From the NCBI GenBank assembly GCA_049521915.1, contig JBEKOI010000100.1, positions 1 through 12,304 on the forward strand: a stretch of DNA of 12,304 bases, in the 5' to 3' direction. Source of the DNA: Bog-756 sp049521915 (GTDB lineage Bacteria; Actinomycetota; Acidimicrobiia; Acidimicrobiales; RAAP-2). Made by a program: the position numbers and the translations under genes. Shown here piece by piece: positions 6,254-12,304 of this stretch; the first letter of the stretch is position 1, and the number at the start of each line of letters is the position of its first letter. The notes below the pieces were generated by a model. The model saw only the letters and a program-made list of their open reading frames with translations, was not told the origin of the DNA and did not search any database.

Positions 6254-7377
6254 CCGACGACAACGGCGCCCCGCGACAGATGGCCGGCGACGGGGACGGT
6301 CGGCTCGCCCTCGAGGGATGGCGGCTCGTCCGCCAGATGATCGACGACCTCACCCGCTCCGTCGAGAGTGACGCCGAAACCGAGCTGGAGCTGCTCGAGG
6401 GGCTGAGGGTGCTGGCCCGCGCCACCGCCCTGTGCGCCGAGCTGTCGCTCGATGTCGACACCGAAGCCCCGTGGTTCTTCGGCATGAACACCCCGGCCCG
6501 GCATATCGGAGGACCGGCCCCGGACGGGGAGTATCTCCTGGCCATGATCGACGGTCGGCACCGGTACCGCGTGCGTGGCCTGCGGGGAACCTCCGCCTAC
6601 CTCGGCTTCCAGGTGCTGGCCGGCGTCGGGCTGACCCCGAGACGCATGGCCGCCTACGTGTCCGACCGCGACCTGGCCCTGGGCGACGACGGCTCGTTCG
6701 CATTCGTGCTGGCGGCCGACGAACCCACGGCCGGTGAGCTGCGGGGGGATCCGTGGATCGCCATTCCCGGGGACGCTTCGGGCATCGTCGTACGCGAGTA
6801 CATCGCCGACCGGGCCGCCGAGCGCACGGCCGTGCTGGCCATCGAGCCCCTTGACACTCCGGCCGCGCCGGCCCCGCCCGATGACGCCCTCATGGGTGAG
6901 CAGTTGACGGGTATGGCGTGGACGATCGCCAAGCTGACCACCCTGCACCGGACGATCCGGCCGGAACTCATGGAGGCGCCCAACCAGTTGATCGTGGCCG
7001 AGGCGGCCGAGCTGGGGGCGGCAGACACCACGCCCGACAACCTCTACATGATGGGCACGTTCCGGCTCACCCCGGACGAGGCGCTGCTGATCGACATCGA
7101 GCCCCCGGAGTCGCGTTATTGGAGCGTGACCCTCGAGAACATCTGGCACGAATGCATCGACCCACGCCGCCGGCGGAGCCACCTCACCAACGGATCGGTC
7201 GTCACCGGCCCGGACGGAAGGGTGTGCATCGTGATCGCGGCGGCCGACCCGGGCGTGGCCAACTGGCTCGACACCGGTGGTCGCCACCGGGGCTTCGTGG
7301 TCGTCCGCTGGCTCGACAATCCCGAGGCCCCACCCGTCACCTGCCGGGTCCGGCCCGTCGACCAGCTGCGGACATGA
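6250..7377 (+). CDS. DUF1214/DUF1254-type protein
   Basis: A 375-residue protein with no signal peptide, so it is probably cytosolic. Two stretches match the DUF1254/DUF1214 fold. Residues 78-123 hold a GMNTPARHIGGPAPDGEYL segment followed by YRVRGLRGTSAYLGFQ. Residues 262-355 show PDNLYMMGTFRLTPDEALL, RYWSVTLENIW, a Thr-Asn-Gly segment, DGRVCIVIA, NWLDTGG and a closing beta strand FVVVRWL. No enzymatic function is firmly established for this family, though members often sit near lipid, steroid or xenobiotic metabolism genes in mycobacteria and relatives. It overlaps the luciferase-like gene by ATGA at its start and the sulfotransferase by ATGA at its end, a strong sign that the three are made in fixed proportion and act on the same compound. 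The alpha-helical N-terminal part (20-70) may be a dimer element. Confidence 0.85.
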   Translation: MTDDNGAPRQMAGDGDGRLALEGWRLVRQMIDDLTRSVESDAETELELLEGLRVLARATALCAELSLDVDTEAPWFFGMNTPARHIGGPAPDGEYLLAMIDGRHRYRVRGLRGTSAYLGFQVLAGVGLTPRRMAAYVSDRDLALGDDGSFAFVLAADEPTAGELRGDPWIAIPGDASGIVVREYIADRAAERTAVLAIEPLDTPAAPAPPDDALMGEQLTGMAWTIAKLTTLHRTIRPELMEAPNQLIVAEAAELGAADTTPDNLYMMGTFRLTPDEALLIDIEPPESRYWSVTLENIWHECIDPRRRRSHLTNGSVVTGPDGRVCIVIAAADPGVANWLDTGGRHRGFVVVRWLDNPEAPPVTCRVRPVDQLRT

Positions 7378-8555
7378 TGGCGTCGGGCCGATTCGAGCCG
7401 AACCGCCTCGTGGACGAGGCCGTCGCCCGGACCGGTGAGGACGACTTCGGCGAGCCGAGCTGGCAGGAGGGTCTGGCCATCCTCCTCGACTCGTTGGAGC
7501 ACGAGGCCCGGCTCAGCGCGCTGGGTGTCGAGATCGCCACCGCGGAAGTGGTCACCTACCTGGCCAATCGCCTGGCCATCAACGCGTGGCGCGACGCGCA
7601 CCCGGAGGTGGCCGGCGGCACCGTCGACCGCCCGGTCTTCATCGTCGGGCAGCCACGGACCGGTACGACCATCCTCTACGACCTGTTGGCCCAGGATCCG
7701 ACCCTGCGGGCGCCGTTGACCTGGGAGGTCGACCGGCCGGTGCCGGCACCGGAGACGGCCACCTACCTCTGCGACCCCCGCATCGCGGAGGTCCAGGAGA
7801 CCCTCGACCTGGCCGAGTCGATCATGCCCGGCTTCTCGTCCTTCCACCCCGTCGGAGCCCTCCTGGGCCAGGAGTGCGTCAGGATCACGGCAGCCGATTT
7901 CCGCAGCATGATCTTCCCCACCCAGTACCGGATCCCGACCTACGACCGCTGGCTCCTCCACGACGCGGACCTGGCCCCCGCGTACCGGTGGCATCGTCGC
8001 TATCTCCAACATCTCCAATCGCGTCACCCGGCCGATCGGTGGCTGCTCAAATCGCCGGCCCACCTCTGGCATCTCGACGCGCTGGCCACCGAGTATCCCG
8101 ACGCCGTCGTCGTACACACCCATCGGGACCCGCTGAAGGTGATTGCGTCCGGCTGCGCGCTCACCGCCCACCTGCGGGCCATGGCCAGCGACGAGACCTG
8201 GGGAACCGAGGCCGCGGCGGACTTCGCGGCGGACATCTTCGTCGGCCTCGAACGGGGCATCGCCGCCCGCGACCGGGGCACCTTCCCTCCGGACCAGACC
8301 ATCGACGTCCACTTCCTCGACTTCATGGCCGATCCGATCTCGACCATCGGCGGGATCTACGCCGCCCTCGGGCTGGTGCTCACCAACGGTACCGAGGAGC
8401 GAATGCGGGCGTTCCTCGCCGCCAACCCCGGCGACGGCGACGGTGGGGCGGCCCGCTACCGGTTCGCCGACACCGGGCTCGACGCCGACGCCCTGCGCCG
8501 GCGGTCGCTCCCCTATCAGGAGCGCTTCGGGGTGGCCTCCGAACCCGTCCGGTGA
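7374..8555 (+). CDS. Sulfotransferase, Sulfotransfer_3 type (PAPS-dependent)
   Basis: A 393-residue enzyme expected to move a sulfuryl group from PAPS to a hydroxyl or amine of a small molecule or lipid. The 5'-phosphosulfate loop is FIVGQPRTGTTILYDLL (89-105). A central RWLLKSPAHLWHLDAL block (222-237) follows, and the 3'-phosphate site is HTHRDPLKVIASG (248-260), with Arg251 and Ser259 in the expected spacing. This block order is typical of the large Sulfotransfer_3 family in mycobacteria and other actinobacteria. Translation starts at ATGATG (7374), overlapping the previous stop by ATGA; a longer open frame upstream is read-through of the DUF1214 gene in another frame. The second ATG at 7377 is equally possible. 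The acceptor is unknown; the two coupled upstream genes suggest it is oxidised or reduced first. Confidence 0.92.
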   Translation: MMASGRFEPNRLVDEAVARTGEDDFGEPSWQEGLAILLDSLEHEARLSALGVEIATAEVVTYLANRLAINAWRDAHPEVAGGTVDRPVFIVGQPRTGTTILYDLLAQDPTLRAPLTWEVDRPVPAPETATYLCDPRIAEVQETLDLAESIMPGFSSFHPVGALLGQECVRITAADFRSMIFPTQYRIPTYDRWLLHDADLAPAYRWHRRYLQHLQSRHPADRWLLKSPAHLWHLDALATEYPDAVVVHTHRDPLKVIASGCALTAHLRAMASDETWGTEAAADFAADIFVGLERGIAARDRGTFPPDQTIDVHFLDFMADPISTIGGIYAALGLVLTNGTEERMRAFLAANPGDGDGGAARYRFADTGLDADALRRRSLPYQERFGVASEPVR

Positions 8556-8595
8556 TCGCCCGTCGGGTCGGCTGCCGGCGCCGGGACCGGTGTGG

Positions 8596-9894
8596 TCACC
8601 GTGGCGGCCGGGGGGAGGACTCGGGGAAGAACCGGGGCAGGAACCGACGATTGGCCGAGAGCAAGGTGTCGGCCAGTTCCTCAGCCTTCGGGTACTGCCC
8701 CACCAGGGGGTTGGCCACCAGGGCCCGGATCACCGTCTCCCGGCTGCCCGACAGCGCGGCCTCGACGGCCAGGCGCTCGTATGCCTTGCAGTGCGCCACC
8801 AGGCCGGCCATCTCGGGGACGAGGGCGCGCTGGGGAACCGGGTGGGCTCCGTCACGGTCCACGGTGCAGGGGACCTCGACCACGGCGTCATCGGGCAGCC
8901 CGGGCAGGGCGCCGTCATTGCGCACGTCGACCACCTGGATGTCGCCGGTCCCGGCGTGGAGCGAGGCGATGAGCCGCACCGCCGCCTCGGAGTAGAAGGC
9001 GCCGCCCCGGTACGAGAGTTTCTCGGGCTTGGTCACCAGGGCGGGACTCCGGTACTCGGCCAACAGCTCGGCCTCGAGCTCGGCCACCACGTCGGCGCGT
9101 GAGCGCCAACCCGGGGCCGCCTGCTCGGCCAGGTTCTGGTCGAGGCGGTAATAGTAGTGGAGGTAGTAGGAGGGAAGAGCCCCGAGCAGGCGGAGCAGTC
9201 CGGACGGGACACCGCTCTCCAGCTCGAGCTCGGGGCCGAAGCGATCGAGCAGCTCGGGCATCCGGTCGACGCCGTCCACGGTGGCGGACCTGGCCCAGGT
9301 CAGATGGTTCAGACCCACATGTTCGAGCGCGACGGTATCGGGGTCGATCCCCAGATAGTGCCCGATGCGACGCTGGACGTGGATGGCCACATTGCAGAGC
9401 CCGACGGCCCGGTGCCCGTCGTCGACCAGGGCCTGGGTCACGATGCCGACGGGATTGGTGAAGTCGACCACCCAGGCCCCGGTGGCGGCCCGGGCCGCGG
9501 TCTCTTCGGCGATCTCGAGGACCAGGGGGACCGTTCGCAGCGCCTTGGCCAGCCCGCCCGGGCCGGTCGTCTCCTGGCCGAGGCAGCCGTAGCCGATCGG
9601 CAGGGTCTCGTCGGTGTGGCGGGCCGCCTGCCCTCCCACCCGGAGCTGGATGACGACGAAGTCGGCCCCGTCGATGGCCCGGCGCCGATCGTCGGTGGTG
9701 ACCAGGTCCCCCGCCCAGCCCCGCTGGCGCAGGATACGACCGGCCAGCCCGCCGACCGCCTCCAGGCGATCCGTGTCCGGGTCGAACAGAACCAACTCGT
9801 CGACCACCACCCGGTCCTCGTGCGAACACAGGCTGTCGACGAGCTCCGGCGTGTACGTGCTCCCGCCCCCGACCACGGCCACCTTCGTTCCCAT
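8596..9894 (-). CDS. Glycoside hydrolase family 4, 6-phospho-beta-glucosidase-like
   Basis: GH4 enzymes cleave glycosides by an NAD- and divalent-metal-dependent oxidation-elimination route. The 432-residue protein opens with the Rossmann loop VAVVGGGSTYTPEL (5-18), then GQETTGPGGLAKALRTVP (106-123), VDFTNPVGIVTQAL (143-156), the metal ligand Cys167 in GLCN and His197 in GLNHLTW, and YRGGAFYSEAA in the C-terminal half carrying a candidate catalytic Tyr. GQETTGPGG and length favour the 6-phospho-beta-glucosidase branch over alpha-galactosidases or alpha-glucuronidases, but substrate calls within GH4 are unreliable. ATG 9894 lacks a ribosome site and has TACGTT six bases upstream, fitting a leaderless start. 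It diverges from a sugar kinase, which could supply the phosphorylated substrate; no PTS gene is in the window. It ends 40 bases from the convergent sulfotransferase gene. Confidence 0.92.
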   Translation of the reverse strand: MGTKVAVVGGGSTYTPELVDSLCSHEDRVVVDELVLFDPDTDRLEAVGGLAGRILRQRGWAGDLVTTDDRRRAIDGADFVVIQLRVGGQAARHTDETLPIGYGCLGQETTGPGGLAKALRTVPLVLEIAEETAARAATGAWVVDFTNPVGIVTQALVDDGHRAVGLCNVAIHVQRRIGHYLGIDPDTVALEHVGLNHLTWARSATVDGVDRMPELLDRFGPELELESGVPSGLLRLLGALPSYYLHYYYRLDQNLAEQAAPGWRSRADVVAELEAELLAEYRSPALVTKPEKLSYRGGAFYSEAAVRLIASLHAGTGDIQVVDVRNDGALPGLPDDAVVEVPCTVDRDGAHPVPQRALVPEMAGLVAHCKAYERLAVEAALSGSRETVIRALVANPLVGQYPKAEELADTLLSANRRFLPRFFPESSPRPPR

Positions 9895-9900
9895 TGATCG

Positions 9901-9910
9901 AACGTAACAT
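9901..9910. promoter_or_regulatory. Overlapping divergent -10 elements for the GH4 gene and sugar kinase
   Basis: The ten bases AACGTAACAT read TACGTT on the minus strand (9901-9906) and TAACAT on the plus strand (9905-9910), both TANNNT, sharing the central TA. The minus element ends six bases before the GH4 ATG, giving a leaderless start. The plus element would start transcription near 9917 and leave a leader of about 23 bases with GGGGTGAGG ahead of the kinase GTG. No -35 boxes are evident. Confidence 0.45.
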
Positions 9911-9939
9911 CACCGGATGACCGGGGACCGGGGTGAGGG

Positions 9940-10953
9940 GTGACCGAGGCAACGGACGTCGGATCGGTGATCCTGGCCGTCGACGGCGGGGCGTCGAAGA
10001 CCGACGTCTGGGTCGTCGCCGGTGACGGCGCCATCCTCGGCACGGCCCGCGGGGCGGGGTCGAACCACCAGTTCTCCGGACTCGACGGGGCCATGGACGC
10101 GCTCGATGCCACCATCCGGGCCGCACTCGATGTCTCGGGCCTGGACGCGGCAACCCGGCCGGCGGCGTCCACGGGCGTGTACTGCCTGGCCGGGGTCGAC
10201 CTGCCGGTGGACGAGGAGCGGCTGGGCGCGGCCATCAGGGACCGGGGATGGAGCTCGACCGATCTCGTCCACAACGACACGCTGGCCGTGCTCCGGGCCG
10301 GTGTCAGGTCGGGGTGGGGCGTCGGGGTCGTGTGCGGCTCCGGCCTCAACTGCGTCGGGCTCGGTCCTGACGGTGCCGTCGAGCGCTTCCCGTCCCTGGC
10401 CGAGCTGTCCGGCGACTTCGCCCCCGGAGGCTCGTGGCTCGGGGTGCGGGCCCTCGGCCTCGCCCTCCGATCGCGTGACGGGCGCGGTGGGCCCACGGCC
10501 CTGACCGAGCTGGTCCCGGTGCACTTCGGGCTCCCGGACCCCGAGGCGGTGCTGGCCGCGGTCTATACCGGCACGCTCGAGTACGGGCGGCTGTTCGAGC
10601 TCGCCCGGGTCTGCCTCGACGCCGCCGCCCATGGCGACGCCGTGGCGGCCGGAGCCGCCGCCCTCCTCTCCGACGAGGTGGCAGTGATGGTCACCGCCAT
10701 CGTCGGGCGCCTCGGGGTGGGCGGTGAGGAGGTGGAGGTCGTCCTGGGCGGCGGCGTCTTCGACAGCGACTACGCCGGGTTCGCCGAGCGCGTCGAGGCC
10801 CGCGTCCTGGCCCTGGTTCCGAGGGCCCGGTTCCGCCGGCTGGGCGGGGCCCCCGTCCTCGGCGCCGCGCTTTTGGGCCTCGACGCCGTCGGGGCCTCGG
10901 GCCGGGCCGCGGACCGTCTCCGCGCCGTCGCACCCCGGACCGACACCGGGTGA
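9940..10953 (+). CDS. BadF/BcrA-type ATPase, N-acetylglucosamine kinase-like sugar kinase
   Basis: This 337-residue protein belongs to the actin-like ATPase fold of the BadF/BadG/BcrA group, and its size fits the NAGK-like sugar kinases rather than the larger dehydratase activators. Visible elements are the phosphate-1 loop LAVDGGASKTD (12-22), GSNHQ (40-44), VHNDTLAVLRAG (110-121) with the putative catalytic Asp113, the phosphate-2 region VCGSGLNCVG (131-140), GDFAPGGSWLG (158-168), GGGVFDSD and a terminal GAPVLGAALLG block. No CxxC iron-sulfur motif is present, arguing against an activase. It would phosphorylate an amino sugar or a related sugar. GTG at 9940 is used; a GTG at 9967 is a possible shorter start. 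Divergence from the GH4 gene suggests both serve one sugar: the kinase makes a phosphosugar and GH4 cleaves it. The substrate is not proven. Confidence 0.86.
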   Translation: MTEATDVGSVILAVDGGASKTDVWVVAGDGAILGTARGAGSNHQFSGLDGAMDALDATIRAALDVSGLDAATRPAASTGVYCLAGVDLPVDEERLGAAIRDRGWSSTDLVHNDTLAVLRAGVRSGWGVGVVCGSGLNCVGLGPDGAVERFPSLAELSGDFAPGGSWLGVRALGLALRSRDGRGGPTALTELVPVHFGLPDPEAVLAAVYTGTLEYGRLFELARVCLDAAAHGDAVAAGAAALLSDEVAVMVTAIVGRLGVGGEEVEVVLGGGVFDSDYAGFAERVEARVLALVPRARFRRLGGAPVLGAALLGLDAVGASGRAADRLRAVAPRTDTG

Positions 10954-10956
10954 CCC

Positions 10957-10970
10957 GCCCCTGCTGGGGC
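10957..10970. terminator. Short hairpin between convergent kinase and ribH genes
   Basis: GCCCC (10957-10961) and GGGGC (10966-10970) form a 5-bp stem with a TGCT loop four bases after the kinase stop. A second pair, GGCCT/AGGCC (10975-10979/10988-10992), overlaps the ribH stop. Together they could end both convergent transcripts. Neither has a T-tract, so this is tentative. Confidence 0.3.
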
Positions 10971-10985
10971 CACAGGCCTGCCGAC

Positions 10986-11471
10986 CTAGGCCACGGCGGC
11001 TGCGCCAGGCAGGCCGGCCAGGCCACGGATGGTCTCCGCACAGGCGCGGGCGGCCTCGGCGCCCTTCACCTCGAAGTGGTCCCCGAAGAACCCGGCGTGC
11101 TCGTGGTGGGCGTGGAAGTGGTGAGGAGTGAGGACGGCCGAGATGACCGGCACCTCGGTCTCCAGCTGGACGGCCATCAATCCGTTGATGACCGCCTCGG
11201 CCACGAATTCGTGGCGGTAGATGCCCCCGTCCACGACCAGCCCGGCACCGACGACGGCGGCATACAGCCCGCTGGCGGCCAGACGCTTGGCGTGGAGGGG
11301 GATCTCGAACGCGCCCGGCACCCTGAAGAGGTCCACCCGGTCAGCCCCCACCCCGAGCCGGCCCATCTCCGCCACGAACGAATCCCGACAGCGGTCGACG
11401 ATCTCCCCGTGCCACATGGACTGGACGAAGGCCAAGCGGACCGCCGCTGCTGCCTGTTCCCGATCTCTCAT
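10986..11471 (-). CDS. ribH: 6,7-dimethyl-8-ribityllumazine synthase, RibH2 (type II) form
   Basis: Lumazine synthase condenses a ribitylaminopyrimidine with a four-carbon phosphate in the penultimate step of riboflavin synthesis. The 161-residue protein matches the RibH2 type of Brucella and Mesorhizobium, not the usual RibH1 form: FVQSMWHGEIVD (15-26) with the stacking Trp20, RVPGAFEIPLHAKRLA (50-65), GAGLVVDGGIYRHEFVAEAV (75-94) with the catalytic His87, NGLMAVQLETEVPV (96-109), LTPHHFH (114-120) and HFEVKGAEAA (132-141). The RibH1 hallmark G-x-T-x-H-F is replaced by GIYRHEF, as in RibH2. Type II enzymes form decamers and have low affinity and low activity. No other rib gene and no FMN riboswitch is nearby; instead a TetR gene diverges from it. 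GGAG five bases before the ATG supports the start. It may be a second, conditionally expressed copy. Confidence 0.93.
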   Translation of the reverse strand: MRDREQAAAAVRLAFVQSMWHGEIVDRCRDSFVAEMGRLGVGADRVDLFRVPGAFEIPLHAKRLAASGLYAAVVGAGLVVDGGIYRHEFVAEAVINGLMAVQLETEVPVISAVLTPHHFHAHHEHAGFFGDHFEVKGAEAARACAETIRGLAGLPGAAAVA

Positions 11472-11528
11472 CCCGACTCCGATCCGGTCGTGCCGATCCG
11501 GCCGTGCCCAACGGCCGTGCCCGACTTA

Positions 11529-11558
11529 CTAGAATATCGTTCTAGAGTATTCTTCTAA
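11529..11558. promoter_or_regulatory. Two overlapping TetR-type operator palindromes on a 13-bp tandem repeat
   Basis: Site 1, CTAGAATATCGTTCTAG (11529-11545), is a perfect inverted repeat of 6-bp arms around five bases. Site 2, CTAGAGTATTCTTCTAA (11542-11558), has the same TAGAR-N5-TTCTA layout with one arm mismatch. They overlap by four bases, so the DNA reads as a 13-bp tandem repeat starting with CTAGA. It is an AT-rich island in a GC-rich window. Site 1 contains a plausible ribH -10 (TATTCT, minus, 11531-11536), and site 2 a plausible tetR -10 (TATTCT, plus, 11548-11553). The likely ligand protein is the adjacent TetR. Confidence 0.7.
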
Positions 11559-11580
11559 TTCTCGGACGTCCAGGGGGCTC

Positions 11581-12177
11581 ATGCCGAAGACAGCAACAGC
11601 GTCGGGGGAACGGCGCCGGTCGGAGATCCTCGACGCCGCCCTCACCTGCTTCGACCGCCTGGGCATCACCGGGACCACCATCGAGGACATCCGGGCCGAG
11701 TCAGGGGCCAGTACCGGGAGCATTTACCACCAGTTCGCCTCGAAGGACGAGATCCTGGCCCTCATCTACTGCCGGGCGGTGTCCGCCTACGGGGAGGGGC
11801 TCACCGAGTCCCTCCGTTCGAGGCCGGAACCGCGCCGGGGCGTGCGGGCCGCGGTGGACTTCCACGTCCGGTGGATCGACTCCCATCGGGCCCTGGCCCG
11901 CATCATGCTGCGTTGGGACGAGTCGGAGCTGTCCGAGACGGGTCGCGCCATGCTGGCCGACGAGACCCGGCGCTTCAGCGTCGAGCTGGGCCGGTGGCTC
12001 AAGGCGGCGGCCGCCTCGGGATCGATCCGACCGATGTCGCACGAGGTCTCTGCCGCACTGTTCCTCGGACCGCTTCTCGAATACGGGCGGCGGATGGTGC
12101 ACAACCTCACCATCCGCCCCTTGGAGGAAGGATGCGAGGCTCTGGCCGACGGGATCTGGCGGGCGCTGGCCGCGTGA
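11581..12177 (+). CDS. TetR/AcrR-family transcriptional regulator
   Basis: This 198-residue protein has the standard TetR layout: RRRSEILDAALTCFDRLG (11-28) as helix 1, then the helix-turn-helix TTIEDIRAESGASTGSIYHQF (32-52) followed by KDEIL. The remaining helical part (about 60-198) would form the ligand pocket and dimer interface; it has no recognised ligand signature. It starts at ATG 11581 behind a weak AGGGGG at 11572-11577, immediately after the palindromic operator region shared with ribH. Divergent arrangement and operators overlapping both putative promoters suggest it represses itself and ribH. The ligand is unknown; a flavin-related or an acyl compound would both be guesses. The stop lies 40 bases before prs. 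Confidence 0.92.
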   Translation: MPKTATASGERRRSEILDAALTCFDRLGITGTTIEDIRAESGASTGSIYHQFASKDEILALIYCRAVSAYGEGLTESLRSRPEPRRGVRAAVDFHVRWIDSHRALARIMLRWDESELSETGRAMLADETRRFSVELGRWLKAAAASGSIRPMSHEVSAALFLGPLLEYGRRMVHNLTIRPLEEGCEALADGIWRALAA

Positions 12178-12205
12178 CCCACCGGGGGCCGGACCTGTGT
12201 GGGGA

Positions 12206-12211
12206 TAGATT
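12206..12211 (+). promoter_or_regulatory. Putative -10 element for a leaderless prs transcript
   Basis: TAGATT matches TANNNT and ends six bases before the GTG start of prs, the exact spacing for transcription beginning at the start codon. GAGG in the gap is only two bases from the GTG, too close for a normal ribosome site. No -35 box is visible. Confidence 0.4.
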
Positions 12212-12217
12212 GAGGCG

Positions 12218-12304
12218 GTGACGGACGAGTTCCTGCTGTTCGCCGGGTCGGCCAGCCGCAGGCTCGGAGGAGCCATCGCCGACCATCTCGACTGTCCGCT
12301 CGGT
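12218..12304 (+). CDS. prs: Ribose-phosphate pyrophosphokinase (PRPP synthetase), N-terminal fragment
   Basis: Only the first 29 codons are in the window. They read LLFAGSASRRLGGAIADHL followed by CPLG, matching the conserved start of PRPP synthetases (typically LFAG-x-A/S-x-x-L-x-x-x-IA-x-x-L-x-x-PLG). The enzyme makes PRPP from ribose 5-phosphate and ATP for nucleotide, His and Trp synthesis. GTG at 12218 is chosen because the motif starts within six residues and no earlier in-frame start is sensible. The catalytic region lies outside the window, so class cannot be judged. PRPP also feeds purine and hence riboflavin synthesis, but a link with ribH is not implied by the layout. Confidence 0.8.
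   Translation, partial: MTDEFLLFAGSASRRLGGAIADHLDCPLG

Noticed and set aside
8575..8584. CCGGCGCCGG palindrome between convergent sulfotransferase and GH4 genes as a terminator
   Set aside because: With a minimal loop only a 3-bp stem remains and there is no T-tract; such palindromes are common at this GC content.
11472..11528. FMN riboswitch ahead of ribH
   Set aside because: The space between the putative promoter and ATG is about 50 bases and lacks the conserved RFN-element segments, too short for that riboswitch.

Overview
The window comes from a high-GC bacterium, most likely an actinobacterium and plausibly an Acidimicrobiia-like lineage. The reasons are the strong G/C preference at third codon positions, a luciferase-like oxidoreductase of the F420-dependent type, an actinobacterial-type phosphofructokinase carrying the PPi-enzyme residues, and several start codons preceded by a -10-like TANNNT hexamer in place of a Shine-Dalgarno site (leaderless style). 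The lineage call is inference. There is no rRNA, tRNA, transposase, CRISPR array or phage gene.

Left part, minus strand (1-5178), read in transcription order: a tandem-fold AhpD/carboxymuconolactone-decarboxylase-like protein (5178-4237); a 6-phosphofructokinase with Asp104 and Lys124, predicted PPi-dependent (4186-3161); a 494-base stretch with no convincing large gene but a strong hairpin, short repeats and a possible 32-codon ORF; a type I ABC exporter half-transporter (2666-834); and a secreted glutamic peptidase of the eqolisin (G1/A4) family, cut by the window edge (725-1).

Middle part, plus strand (5306-8555): three genes fused by ATGA stop/start overlaps encode a luciferase-like oxidoreductase, a DUF1214/DUF1254-type protein and a sulfotransferase of the Sulfotransfer_3 type. 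They diverge from the AhpD-like gene across a short region holding a perfect-length 2 x 28 bp tandem duplication. This cassette is the best candidate for an uncharacterised pathway in the window.

Right part (8596-12304): a GH4 glycosidase (minus) and a BadF/NAGK-type sugar kinase (plus) diverge from a 45-bp intergenic region with overlapping back-to-back -10 elements, suggesting a sugar-salvage pair. Next come a lumazine synthase of the RibH2 (Brucella type II) kind and a divergent TetR regulator. Between them lies an AT-rich island with two 17-bp operator-like palindromes on a 13-bp tandem repeat. Last is the first 29 codons of a ribose-phosphate pyrophosphokinase (prs).

Most annotated genes are ordinary metabolic or transport genes. 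The items most worth following up are the coupled three-gene cassette, the RibH2/TetR pair with its overlapping operators, the bacterial eqolisin, and the shared promoter of the GH4/kinase pair.
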